From positions 1 to 64,000 of the forward strand of contig NZ_VFNI01000002.1 in assembly GCF_006715495.1 (NCBI RefSeq): a stretch of 64,000 bases of DNA. Direction: 5' to 3'. The first letter of the stretch is position 1. The number at the start of each line of letters is the position of its first letter. Origin of the DNA: Herbaspirillum sp. SJZ106. Lineage in GTDB: Bacteria > Pseudomonadota > Gammaproteobacteria > Burkholderiales > Burkholderiaceae_D. The notes under the pieces are model-generated. The model was not told where the DNA came from, did no database searches, and saw nothing but the letters and a program-made list of their open reading frames with translations. Shown one piece after another: positions 50,101-61,288 of the stretch. A program made the translations under genes and the position numbers.

Positions 50101-50523
50101 TCAGGCGGCCTTGCGGCGGGGCTTCGGCGCGCCGCTTCTTTTGCCCGCGTCTTCCAGCAGCGCGCGGCATTCGTCTTCATGCGCGGCGATCTCGGCCAGC
50201 GTCAATTCCAGGTCTTCGCGCTGGCGTTCCAGCTTGTCGCGGTGCTGCTGCAGCACGCCCAGGAAGCGCTGCAATTGCGGCTCGGTATCCTTGGGCGATT
50301 CGTACATGTCGATCAGATCCTTGATCTCCGAGAGCGTGAAGCCGAGGCGCTTGCCGCGCAGCGTCAGTTTCAGCCGCGTGCGTTCGCGTGCCGGATAGAC
50401 GCGGTTGCGGCCGCCCGCGCCTTCGCGCTTGGGATTGAGGATGCCGTGATCCTCGTAGAAACGGATCGCCCTCGGGGTGATTCCGAACTCTTCCGCCAGT
50501 TCGCTGATGGTGTAGGTGGGCAT
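50101..50523 (-). CDS. liuR: MerR-family regulator LiuR
   Basis: Regulator of 140 residues. The N-terminal helix-turn-helix reads YTISELAEEFGITPRAIRFYED, followed by the MerR-type wing (NPKREGAGGRNRVYPARERT) and a dimerisation coiled coil (about 75-120). The C-terminal Arg/Lys tail is short and lacks metal-binding cysteines, so it is an organic-ligand sensor type. LiuR controls leucine/isovalerate catabolism in proteobacteria. It lies upstream of liuA with operators on both sides, so autoregulation is likely. Confidence 0.93.
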   Translation of the reverse strand: MPTYTISELAEEFGITPRAIRFYEDHGILNPKREGAGGRNRVYPARERTRLKLTLRGKRLGFTLSEIKDLIDMYESPKDTEPQLQRFLGVLQQHRDKLERQREDLELTLAEIAAHEDECRALLEDAGKRSGAPKPRRKAA

Positions 50524-50632
50524 GATGGCTCGCTCTGCGTCGAACGGGAATATTGGTTAAGCTGGTCCGGAGGTACCGCCATGCGTCTCTTTGCACGGAA
50601 CGGATGCGGCATCGAAACTTCCGGAACTGGCA

Positions 50633-50650
50633 CTTTACGTTAACGTAAAG
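50633..50650. promoter_or_regulatory. second LiuR operator, upstream of liuR
   Basis: Perfect 18-base palindrome CTTTACGTTAACGTAAAG, followed by TATATTGT as at the first site. It lies between the divergent liuR and metallo-hydrolase genes and could control both. Confidence 0.78.
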
Positions 50651-50778
50651 TATATTGTGCTCCGTCGTCCAGTGGAAAATGCAGGAGACATGACGGCCTG
50701 GGCGTTTTATTGTCCGTACGGCAATGTCTTGCCCGTTCTTCGTTCCGCTTTCTTTCGTTTCATCTTGTCAGGTATTTC

Positions 50779-51843
50779 ATGAATGAACTTGAATCCCAGC
50801 TCGACTACGCCTTCGGCGACGCCATGCCGGAAAGCGGCCGCACCATGGAGGTGGCGCCAGGCGTGCGCTGGTTGCGCATGGGTTTGCCCTTCGCGCTGAA
50901 CCACATCAACCTGTGGCTGCTGGAAGATGAAGTCGAAACGCCGCAAGGTTTGCGGCGCGGCTGGACCGTGGTCGATTGCGGCATCGCCACCGATGCGACC
51001 AGGCAGGCATGGGAAACCATCTTCGCCGAGGAGTTGAACGGCTTGCCGATCCTGCGCGTGCTGGCCACGCATTGCCATCCGGACCATGTCGGCCTGGCCG
51101 ACTGGCTGTGCCGGCGCTGGCAGGCGCCGCTGCTGATGAGCGCCGGCGATTATGCGTTCGCGCGCGTCATGTCGGCGGCCTTGCCGGGCGCCGAGGGGAC
51201 GGCGGCGACGCCGCATTTCCAGCGCCACGGCCTGGCCGATCCGCAGACGATCGCCACGCTGCAGGGCCGCAACAATTACTACCAGGAATTGGTGCCGGCG
51301 ATGCCGCATGCCTATGCGCGGCTGCAGGATGGGCACGCCGTGCGCATCGGCGGGCGCGACTGGGAAATTATCACCGGCTTCGGCCATTCGCCGGAACATG
51401 TATCGCTGTACTGCGGCGAATTGAACGTGCTGATTTCAGGCGACATGGTGCTGCCGCGCATCTCGACCAATGTCTCGGTATTTGCGATCGAACCGGAATC
51501 CAACCCGGTGCAGCAATTCCTGGATTCATTGAAGAAGTATGCGCACCTGCCAGCCGACGCGCTGGTGCTGCCGTCGCACGGCAAGCCGTTCCGCGGCCTG
51601 CACACCCGCATCGCCCAGCTCGACGAGCACCATCGCCTGCGCCTGGCCGAGGTATTGGAAGCGTGCGCCACGCCGCAGACCGGGGTGGATATCCTGCCGG
51701 TGCTGTTCAAGCGCGCGCTGGATACGCACCAGCTTTCGTTCGCCCTGGGCGAGGCGGTGGCGCACTTGCACAAGCTTTGGTACGACGGTGCGTTGCGGCG
51801 GGAATTGGGCGAGGACGGGGTTTATCGTTTTGTTGCCGTCTAG
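50779..51843 (+). CDS. metallo-beta-lactamase-fold hydrolase divergent from liuR
   Basis: MBL-fold enzyme of 354 residues. The zinc motif is ATHCHPDHVGLADWL (HxHxDH), with GFGHSPEHVSLYC and ISGDMVL supplying further ligands and VLPSHGKPFRGLHTRI near the C-terminus. The C-terminal helical region (about 285-354) is typical of the larger thioesterase-like MBL hydrolases. Start at 50779 (MNELESQLD). It is divergent from liuR across one LiuR operator, so it is probably part of the liu regulon. Confidence 0.9.
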   Translation: MNELESQLDYAFGDAMPESGRTMEVAPGVRWLRMGLPFALNHINLWLLEDEVETPQGLRRGWTVVDCGIATDATRQAWETIFAEELNGLPILRVLATHCHPDHVGLADWLCRRWQAPLLMSAGDYAFARVMSAALPGAEGTAATPHFQRHGLADPQTIATLQGRNNYYQELVPAMPHAYARLQDGHAVRIGGRDWEIITGFGHSPEHVSLYCGELNVLISGDMVLPRISTNVSVFAIEPESNPVQQFLDSLKKYAHLPADALVLPSHGKPFRGLHTRIAQLDEHHRLRLAEVLEACATPQTGVDILPVLFKRALDTHQLSFALGEAVAHLHKLWYDGALRRELGEDGVYRFVAV

Positions 51844-51909
51844 TTGGGAAGTGGTTATTGCGAATTTATGGCAGTTTCTAGCCGGAAACAGTCCATCTTC
51901 TTGGATGGC

Positions 51910-52407
51910 TTATTGTGTTGCAGAGGTATCACCGGCCAATTCTCTATAAAAGAGCACGCATTGATATCCGGACATGCGGTGCTGCTTACAAAAAATTGAT
52001 CTAAAAATCGCATTTTGGCTGACGTCCTGGATGTATGCATCTTTGCCACTGCGTAAAATGGTTTCATCGAGCGACTTGGCTTCCAACACGTTTAAACACA
52101 TGGCTGTAATAGCATGTTCCTCGACTGCGATAGATTTTCCATTCATTGATTCTCGTGCGCGCTGAAGCGTGGCCAAACACCGCGTGGAGTCCGGATTTTG
52201 AATGCCGTATTTTTCTGCGTTTGATAACTCCATACATCCACGAGCCACGGCGGCGAATGCCCTTAAGTCTTCTGTTCTGTATTCCAATTCACCGGCAATT
52301 GCCACTGCACACAGTATTTCCTTTTGCTGTGTAGGTAAGGACAGTGACGCTGCATTTGCAGAAGACAATGTCACAGCCAAAATCAAAGTGATTATTGGGA
52401 ATTTCAT
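51910..52407 (-). CDS. exported A+T-rich protein of unknown function
   Basis: A 165-residue protein with a clear Sec signal peptide (about 1-19, ending ANA). The mature part has six cysteines, an even number that could form three disulfides, and no recognisable domain. Base composition is unlike its neighbours: a 60-base sample at 52081-52140 is 25/60 G+C against 43/60 at 51061-51120. This suggests recent acquisition. It is convergent with the MBL gene. No function proposed. Confidence 0.75.
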   Translation of the reverse strand: MKFPIITLILAVTLSSANAASLSLPTQQKEILCAVAIAGELEYRTEDLRAFAAVARGCMELSNAEKYGIQNPDSTRCLATLQRARESMNGKSIAVEEHAITAMCLNVLEAKSLDETILRSGKDAYIQDVSQNAIFRSIFCKQHRMSGYQCVLFYRELAGDTSATQ

Positions 52408-52634
52408 ATTTCTGGTTTAGTAAGCTGCTGCCCCATTAAAAGGTTGCACCTTATGAACACAATCCCAAAGAAGTTCATGAGCTTCAGTTTTTCTGTGCAA
52501 GAGCATTGCGTTGACTCACCAACGTTTGCATAGCGGGTGACCTGAGGGCATTAATTATCGCATCCGATATTGTTTCGCATCACGATCAGTACGTTCATCG
52601 GAACGTCTTCGCCAAAACTTCGCCAGGAGCCCAG

Positions 52635-54035
52635 TTAAACCACCGCAGCGCTGAACGTCTCGGGCCGCCGCGCAAGCAGGTGGGACAGCTGTTGAAGACT
52701 CGCCTGCAAGCGCCCGCGGTCCTTGATGCTACCCAAGGAGATCCGGATTGCATTGACGGAGCCGCTGCCAGTTGCGAATGCTTCCGCCGGCGTGATTGCG
52801 ATGCCCTCGCCGTCGGCTGCGCGCGCAAGCTGTGATGAGCTCCAATACGCCGGCAACTCGAGCCATACATGCAGGCCGTCTCCGGCGCCGCTGTACCGTC
52901 CCGCCAGGATATCCCGGGCCATCCGGTGGCGCAGGCGCGCTTCGTTGCGTATGCCTTGCATCAATCCGTCGGCCGAACCGTCGAGGATCCACTGCGTGGC
53001 CAGTGCGGCCGTCAGCGGCGCGACCATCAGCGCAAACGATCTTAGCGCGGCCAGGAAGCGTTCGCGTTCGTGCGGGTCGCGTACGAGCACGAAGGCGACC
53101 CGCAAGCCGGGCGTCAGGCATTTCGACAGGGTTGAGATGTAGTACACCTGTTCCGGGGCAAACGTGGCGACAGGCGGTGGCGGCGCATCGGCAAGGAGCC
53201 AATAGGGATCGTCCTCGACGATGCGGACATTGCAGCGCTTCGCGATGCTGGCGAGCTCCTTGCGCCGGTGTTCCGGCATGGTGATGGCGGTCGGGTTCTG
53301 TAGTGTTGGATTGAGGTAGAGCAGCCCGGGTTTGTGCTGGCGGCAGGCTTGCTCAAGCATCTCGGGCAGCATTCCGTGCTGGTCGGTTTCCACGGCAATG
53401 ATGTGCCGGCCGAATTGGGTCGCTGCGGCACGCAAGCCGGGATAGCTCATTGGCTCTGCCAGGATGGCATCGCCCGGCTCCGTGAGCGCAAGGATCAATG
53501 CGGCGATTGCCGCTTGCGCACCCGGGCAGACAACAACCTGCCGGGCATCCAGATGCCCAAACATCGGTTCGAGCCATGTGGCTCCAGCCTTGCGGTCGGA
53601 GTCGCTTCCCCCGGCCAAGTGGTAAGTCATCAGCAATTCATTATCCGCCCTCATCAATACTTGGGACAAACCTTGTTTCAGCATATCGTCGAAGTCCACG
53701 CCATCCGGCGGCGGCGGGGTATTCATGCTCAGGTCGAGGATCGGGGTCAACTCGACTTTCGGCGCGGCGACATAAGTGCCTCGAGCGCCGCGGCCTTCCA
53801 ACAGGTTGCGGCGTCTGGCTTCGTCGTATGCGCGCGTGATCGTCGTCAGGTCGACATCCAGTTGTGCCGCCAACTGGCGCTGCGGAGGCAGACGGTCACC
53901 CGGTTTCAGCGATCCGTCTGCCATTGCGGCCTGCAACGCATCCGCAATCTGCAAAAAACGTGGCCCGCCGTGCATGGCCAATCTTGGCAACCAGATGGGC
54001 ACATTGTCATCTTGTACGGTTTTGGGCTGGGACAT
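52635..54035 (-). CDS. MocR-type GntR/aminotransferase-fold regulator
   Basis: PLP-dependent transcriptional regulator of 466 residues. The N-terminal winged helix (about 24-92) includes GSLKPGDRLPPQRQLAAQL; the C-terminal part is an aminotransferase class I fold with CPGAQAAIAALILALTEPGD and the Schiff-base lysine in STLSKCLTPGLRVAF. MocR regulators usually control a divergent transporter or amine-metabolism gene; here the divergent neighbour is only a tiny membrane protein, so the target is unclear. Confidence 0.93.
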   Translation of the reverse strand: MSQPKTVQDDNVPIWLPRLAMHGGPRFLQIADALQAAMADGSLKPGDRLPPQRQLAAQLDVDLTTITRAYDEARRRNLLEGRGARGTYVAAPKVELTPILDLSMNTPPPPDGVDFDDMLKQGLSQVLMRADNELLMTYHLAGGSDSDRKAGATWLEPMFGHLDARQVVVCPGAQAAIAALILALTEPGDAILAEPMSYPGLRAAATQFGRHIIAVETDQHGMLPEMLEQACRQHKPGLLYLNPTLQNPTAITMPEHRRKELASIAKRCNVRIVEDDPYWLLADAPPPPVATFAPEQVYYISTLSKCLTPGLRVAFVLVRDPHERERFLAALRSFALMVAPLTAALATQWILDGSADGLMQGIRNEARLRHRMARDILAGRYSGAGDGLHVWLELPAYWSSSQLARAADGEGIAITPAEAFATGSGSVNAIRISLGSIKDRGRLQASLQQLSHLLARRPETFSAAVV

Positions 54036-54194
54036 TTTGTCTCAATGTATGGAAATTGCTTTTAAGTAGTATGTCCCGGAACGTGCGGCAACACCATCCT
54101 TGCATGGCAGCCGCTGGCGTTTTTGCCTCTCTCATCGGGGAGGTGGTGTTCCTCACGACAGTCGATGTCAAGCAATAGCCTGGAAATACGCAAA

Positions 54195-54434
54195 ATGATG
54201 GATTGGGTTCCTATAGTCTTCGTTACATTCAAGGTGCTCGTGCTCGGCACGGGCATGTTCTTTGCCATCAAGTGGCATTACGATCAAGGGAAAAAGGGGA
54301 GGAAGACAGTGCAGCGCGCGGTGCTGCGCGCCAGCGGCAAGGTGGCCGTAGTCTTCGTGCTATCGCTCCTGGGGCTGGGACTCGCCACTTTCGCCGTTAC
54401 CAGGATGCAGGGGTTGGACTTGACCTTCCCATGA
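54195..54434 (+). CDS. small membrane protein with two helices
   Basis: A 79-residue protein with two hydrophobic helices (about 5-22 and 47-66) joined by a basic loop (KWHYDQGKKGRKTVQRAVLR). The start is uncertain: 54195 and 54198 are adjacent ATGs, and the frame is open further upstream to 54123. No ribosome site is convincing. Divergent from the MocR regulator across about 160 bases. Function unknown. Confidence 0.5.
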   Translation: MMDWVPIVFVTFKVLVLGTGMFFAIKWHYDQGKKGRKTVQRAVLRASGKVAVVFVLSLLGLGLATFAVTRMQGLDLTFP

Positions 54435-54765
54435 TGGCAAGCAATAGCCGGCATGGGCATTGTATGGTTTCGCCGCCGCCTGGTCGGGATGAGGCTATCG
54501 AGAATCTATGACGGCCTTGGCCGCCGAAAGCAGGCGAAGGCTCGCATGTGTCACTCAGGAAGCGCTGCCGGCACGAGGTGCTGCAGATGTCCATACCCTG
54601 CGGCTCTGGCGAACTCGGGAAGCTTCCAGATGGCGCCGTTCGCCCCCCAGCAGCCGTCCGCTACTTCGAAGAAGACGGTAGACATCATGACCCGGGGTTG
54701 ATCGCCGGCGGGCATGCTTTTCTCAAGTATCGCGTAAATGCCCGCAATCGCATGTCGTGAAATAA
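54435..54765. other. gene-free segment between the small membrane protein and def
   Basis: About 330 bases without a supported gene. Short open frames exist on both strands but have no ribosome site or family features. Possible relict coding sequence; in many relatives fmt follows def at this point. Confidence 0.4.
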
Positions 54766-54796
54766 AAAACGCCGGACGATCGGTCCGGCGTTTTGT
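54766..54796. terminator. terminator after def
   Basis: Stem AAAACGCCGGAC paired with GTCCGGCGTTTT around a 5-base loop, with A and T runs on the two sides, so it can work in both directions. It lies 24 bases after the def stop on the minus strand. Confidence 0.85.
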
Positions 54797-54817
54797 CTGG
54801 CTGAGCGTGCGGCAGGT

Positions 54818-55342
54818 TCAGGCGGTGGCCGCGCTCTTCTTCATCTCGCGCTCTTCCTTCTGCAGCTTGGTCTTGATGCGGTTGCGCTTGAGCGGCGACA
54901 GGTATTCGACGAAGACCTTGCCCTTCAGGTGGTCCATCTCGTGCTGGATGCATACGGCCAGCAGCTCGTCGGCTTCCACCTCGAACGGGGTGCCGTCGGC
55001 GTCGAAGGCGCGCACCTTCACGCGCGCCGGACGCTCGACGCCGTCGTAGATGCCGGGCACCGACAGGCAGCCTTCATCGTAGACTCGCTTTTCCTCGCTG
55101 GCCCACAGCACTTCCGGATTGATGAATACGCGCAGCTCGCCGCCGTTGTCGGAAACGTCAATGACGATCACCTGTTCGTGCACGTCGACCTGAGTCGCGG
55201 CCAGGCCGACGCCGGGCGCGGCGTACATGGTCTCGGCCATGTCGGCGACCAGCTTCTTGATACGCTCGTCGAACACGGTGACGGGCTTGGCCACCTTATG
55301 CAGGCGCGGATCGGGGTAACGGAGGATATTGAGCAGGGCCAT
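54818..55342 (-). CDS. def: peptide deformylase
   Basis: Fe/Ni-dependent enzyme of 174 residues that removes the formyl group from nascent proteins. All three signature motifs are present: [19 protein letters not shown] (metal cysteine) and HEMDHLKG (two metal histidines and the catalytic Glu). The C-terminal Lys/Arg/Glu-rich tail is slightly long. The ATG at 55342 gives [14 protein letters not shown]; upstream frame rejected. It is divergent from the next gene, and unlike in many bacteria fmt does not follow it. Confidence 0.96.
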   Translation of the reverse strand: MALLNILRYPDPRLHKVAKPVTVFDERIKKLVADMAETMYAAPGVGLAATQVDVHEQVIVIDVSDNGGELRVFINPEVLWASEEKRVYDEGCLSVPGIYDGVERPARVKVRAFDADGTPFEVEADELLAVCIQHEMDHLKGKVFVEYLSPLKRNRIKTKLQKEEREMKKSAATA

Positions 55343-55607
55343 ACGCGTGAATCTCGGCAATCGACTTGGAAGTCGGAAAAGGTCTGGTACATCGTCGCTC
55401 GCCATTTTGTGAGCAACGGGAAAATTTTTATCGGGAATATCTTTTAAATAAGGTCGGATTACGCGGCATCAAGTGCGGCGACGGCAGAATGACAGCTCCC
55501 GTCGGCGGGATTGGTGCCCGGCAAATCCGGGCGGCATGCCGGTTCCGGCTGCTGTCGCCGTATGCCTTGCCGACACTGGCCAGCTTTGTTTTGATCTTCC
55601 CGAAACG

Positions 55608-56438
55608 ATGAAAAAGTTTAGCACAGGCCCGCTGCTTTTCGCTTGCTGGGTGCCCGCAGGGGCGGTTTCGGCGCAGGAGCCGCCGCCGTTCGTTGTTTCT
55701 CCGCCGCTGCCGGAATACATCTTGTCGCCGCGACCGCGCGTGCTGGCGCCGTTGCCGCAAGCCCAACAGGCGGCCGATGACGGTGCGTGGCCGCAGGCGA
55801 TGGTGCTGGATGGGGATGCCGGCCCGTTTGCCGAGGTGACCGGGCTTGTGGCGGCGCGTGATGTCGTGCGGGATGCCGCGCAGATGTTCGTGTCCGGCCA
55901 GGTGGTGCGCATTGCCCCGGTTGGCGCATCCGGCGCGCCGCTGGAAGAGGGCGTTTCGATCTACCGCCTTGGCCCGGTGCTCGGTTCTGCCGACGGCCGT
56001 ACGGCGCTGGGGCGCATGGCTTACCGGATCGGCAGCGCCCGCATCGTCCGCCGCGATGCGGATGGCAAGGCGACCAAGGCGGTGATTGCCCACGGCAACC
56101 GGGAGATCGCCGCGGGCGACATCGTGCTGGATGCGCGGGCATGGCCGGCCGCAGCAAGGCAAGAAACCGTGCGCGCGGTGGCTGCGCGCGTGGCGTTGCA
56201 GTCCGGCGCGGAACGCATGCGCCTGGCCGCCATGGGCCAGGTGGCGGGGCTGGACCGTGGTGCGCTGGACGGCGTGCGCGCCGGCATGTGCCTGCGCGCG
56301 GTGGAATGCGACCGCACGGGAGATGTCGTCGGCCGCGTGCTGCACGCCGGCGGCCGGGCGTCGGTGGCGCGGCTGGAGCACGGCGCCGCTTTGCTGGCCG
56401 GGGGCGACGAAGTTTGCGTCGCGGCTTGCCCCGATTGA
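55608..56438 (+). CDS. exported protein resembling the C-terminal part of LysM envelope proteins
   Basis: A 276-residue protein with a Sec signal peptide (1-22, ending VSA) and a Pro-rich start (PPPFVVSPPLPEYILSPRPRVLAPLP, part). The body resembles the C-terminal two thirds of the LysM peptidoglycan-binding protein that often lies between def and dprA in Betaproteobacteria: FVSGQVVRIAPVG, VSIYRLGPVLGS and REIAAGDIVLDAR are comparable segments. No LysM repeat is visible, so peptidoglycan binding is not supported. The ATG at 55608 (MKKFSTGPLL) follows a longer open frame without signal. Identity is inferred from neighbourhood and general resemblance. Confidence 0.65.
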   Translation: MKKFSTGPLLFACWVPAGAVSAQEPPPFVVSPPLPEYILSPRPRVLAPLPQAQQAADDGAWPQAMVLDGDAGPFAEVTGLVAARDVVRDAAQMFVSGQVVRIAPVGASGAPLEEGVSIYRLGPVLGSADGRTALGRMAYRIGSARIVRRDADGKATKAVIAHGNREIAAGDIVLDARAWPAAARQETVRAVAARVALQSGAERMRLAAMGQVAGLDRGALDGVRAGMCLRAVECDRTGDVVGRVLHAGGRASVARLEHGAALLAGGDEVCVAACPD

Positions 56439-56466
56439 TGTCCGATTCAACGCCTGTGTGAACGAT

Positions 56467-57651
56467 ATGGATGATTTCCCGCTTTCCCCGGATCTTCCCG
56501 CGATGGAGAATCCGGCCTCCCTGGAGGCATGGTTGCGATTGACGCTGACCGATGGCGTCGGCAGCGAAACCGGGCGGCGCCTGCTGGGCGCCTTCGGCTT
56601 GCCGGGACTGGTGCTGCGCGCCGGGCGGGCGGCATTGGAGGCTCTGGTCACGCCGCGCGTAGCCAACGCCTTGTGCAAGCCGCCCGGCGCAGCCATGCGC
56701 ACCCACATCGATGCCACGCTCGCCTGGGCCGAGGCGCCGGGCAACGCGATCGTCACGCTGGCCGATGCGCACTATCCGCGAGCCTTGCTCAATATTCCCG
56801 ACCCGCCGCTACTGCTTTACGTGAGGGGCAACATCGCGCTGCTGGAGGCCAACGCGCTGGCGGTGGTCGGCAGCCGCAACGCCACCGCGCAGGGGCTGGC
56901 GCATGCCGAGCGCTTCTCGGAACAATTGAGCCATGCGGGCCTTGCCATCGTCTCCGGCCTGGCGCTGGGCATCGACGCCGCCGCGCATGTCGGCGGTTTG
57001 CGCGGACCGGGTTCGACGGTGGCCGTGATCGGCACCGGCATCGACATCGACTATCCGCCACGCAACCGTGCATTGGCGCAACGCATTGCGCAAGAAGGCT
57101 GCATCGTCAGCGAGTATCCGCTGGGCATGCCGCCGCTGGCGGCCAACTTTCCGCGCCGCAACCGCCTGATTTCGGGGCTGGCGCGGGCGGTGCTGGTGGT
57201 GGAGGCGGCGGCCCAGTCGGGCTCGCTGATCACCGCGCGCATGGCGGCCGAGCAGGGGCGCGACGTGTTTGCGATCCCGGGCTCGATCCATTCGCCGCTG
57301 GCCAAGGGCTGCCATCAGCTTATCCGCCAGGGCGCCAAGCTGATCGAGACCACACAGGATATCCTGGAGGAAATGCCGCCCTTGTTCGCGGCAAAGGGAA
57401 ATGCCTCGCTTGCGTCGCCCGATTGGCAACGGTCGCAACCTGCCGGAGCGGAGGGCGTGGGCGGCGCCGGTAATGACGATGCGGCAACAGCTCTTGTCAT
57501 GCAGGCAATGGGCCACGATCCGGTCGGCACGGATACCCTCGGCGCGCGCTGCAAGCTGGACGCGGCGCAACTCTCGGCAATCTTGCTGGCGCTTGAGCTG
57601 GCGGGGCGCATCGAAGTGTTGCCGGGGGCGCGCTATCGTCGTCTGGCGTAG
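56467..57651 (+). CDS. dprA: DNA-processing protein DprA/Smf
   Basis: A 394-residue single-strand DNA-binding protein that protects incoming DNA and loads RecA during transformation. The Rossmann-like core shows AVVGSRNATAQGLAHAE, SGLALGIDAAAH and YPPRNRALAQRIA, and AQSGSLITARMAAEQGRDVFAIPGS is diagnostic. A C-terminal winged-helix region (about 320-390) follows a Gly/Ala-rich linker. The ATG at 56467 (MDDFPLSP) is preceded by no strong site. Its presence does not by itself show competence. Confidence 0.95.
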   Translation: MDDFPLSPDLPAMENPASLEAWLRLTLTDGVGSETGRRLLGAFGLPGLVLRAGRAALEALVTPRVANALCKPPGAAMRTHIDATLAWAEAPGNAIVTLADAHYPRALLNIPDPPLLLYVRGNIALLEANALAVVGSRNATAQGLAHAERFSEQLSHAGLAIVSGLALGIDAAAHVGGLRGPGSTVAVIGTGIDIDYPPRNRALAQRIAQEGCIVSEYPLGMPPLAANFPRRNRLISGLARAVLVVEAAAQSGSLITARMAAEQGRDVFAIPGSIHSPLAKGCHQLIRQGAKLIETTQDILEEMPPLFAAKGNASLASPDWQRSQPAGAEGVGGAGNDDAATALVMQAMGHDPVGTDTLGARCKLDAAQLSAILLALELAGRIEVLPGARYRRLA

Positions 57652-57750
57652 GGGCGGGTTCCTAAAAGTTTATGCAGCAGGCTCGGAAAAATCCTGCCAT
57701 ACTGGGGGCGCCGACTTGTGTATTCACACCCTTCGCGATAGAGTAGACCT

Positions 57751-58227
57751 ATGTTCGATGTCCTCGTTTACTTGTACGAAACCTACTATCGCCCCGATGC
57801 CTGCCCCGAACCGGAGGCGCTGGTGAAGAAGTTGTCCGCGATAGGTTTTGAAGAAGATGAAATTTCCCAGGCGCTCGGCTGGCTGACCGACCTTGAAGTC
57901 GCCAACCACGAGTTCGCCGATTCCTATCCCCGGCAAACCTCCTTTTCCTTCGGCACGCGCATCTACGCACGCCAGGAAACCGACGTCCTCGGCACCGATG
58001 CCGTGGGTTTCATCCAGTTCCTGGAGTCGGCCAAGATGCTCGACGGCATGCAGCGCGAGATCGTCATCGAACGCGCGCTGGCCGCCGGCGAGGTGCCGAT
58101 CACGCTGGAAAAGCTCAAGGTCATCGTGCTCATGGTGCTCTGGAGCCAGGGCAAGGAACCGGACGGCCTGATGTTCGAGGAGCTTTTCCTCGACGAGGAA
58201 GACAGCGAACCGCGCCTGTTGCATTGA
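57751..58227 (+). CDS. smg: Smg-family protein (DUF494)
   Basis: A 158-residue protein of the Smg family, recognised from [18 protein letters not shown] at the start and the acidic C-terminus with [16 protein letters not shown]. The family lies almost always next to dprA and topoisomerase genes in Beta- and Gammaproteobacteria, exactly as here, but its function is unknown. No membrane segment. A terminator follows. Confidence 0.9.
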   Translation: MFDVLVYLYETYYRPDACPEPEALVKKLSAIGFEEDEISQALGWLTDLEVANHEFADSYPRQTSFSFGTRIYARQETDVLGTDAVGFIQFLESAKMLDGMQREIVIERALAAGEVPITLEKLKVIVLMVLWSQGKEPDGLMFEELFLDEEDSEPRLLH

Positions 58228-58318
58228 TGCATTGCGTTGACGGCGAGGCAATATTGCCAGCCGTGCGCAAGGCGCACTTGTCCGAAACCTTGCAAATCCG
58301 CCTTCATCCAACTTATCC

Positions 58319-58346
58319 CGGCAAGCCATCAGGCTTGCCGTTTTAT
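58319..58346 (+). terminator. intrinsic terminator after smg
   Basis: A 9-bp stem CGGCAAGCC/GGCTTGCCG with loop ATCA is followed by TTTTATTT. It lies 92 bases after the smg stop. The remaining 230 bases to topB hold no gene. Confidence 0.85.
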
Positions 58347-58573
58347 TTGCATCACGCTTATCATTCCCCCGCGCCGGGCCAATATTGGCTACTATATAAA
58401 TATCCGTTGTCCAAAAGCAATCAAAGGAGCGGCACGCATGCTGTGCCGCCCGCACCAACAAGATTTCCCATGCTTTGGGCGACATGGCGTTGTTTAAGGA
58501 ACATCCGGCCCCAGATTGGCGCTGGTATTTCTGACAACGCCAGCAACCGACCTCTCTTTCGAGACCCATACCT

Positions 58574-61201
<2,628 letters not shown>

Positions 61202-61231
61202 TCGTCATTCACTGTTGCGCTGCCCAAAAAG

Positions 61232-61268
61232 AAAACCCTCGCGATGCAAGTCGCGAGGGTTTTTTGCT
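61232..61268. terminator. intrinsic terminator after topB
   Basis: A 13-bp stem AAAACCCTCGCGA/TCGCGAGGGTTTT with a 6-base loop and a T-run. It lies 30 bases after topB and also faces the end of the minus-strand LysR gene, so it may serve both. Confidence 0.9.
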
Positions 61269-61288
61269 ATCGGCCGCTTTTCCGCTGG

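Noticed and set aside
54548-54760. A 70-codon open frame before def
   Set aside because: No ribosome site, no family resemblance, and its end runs close to the def terminator.
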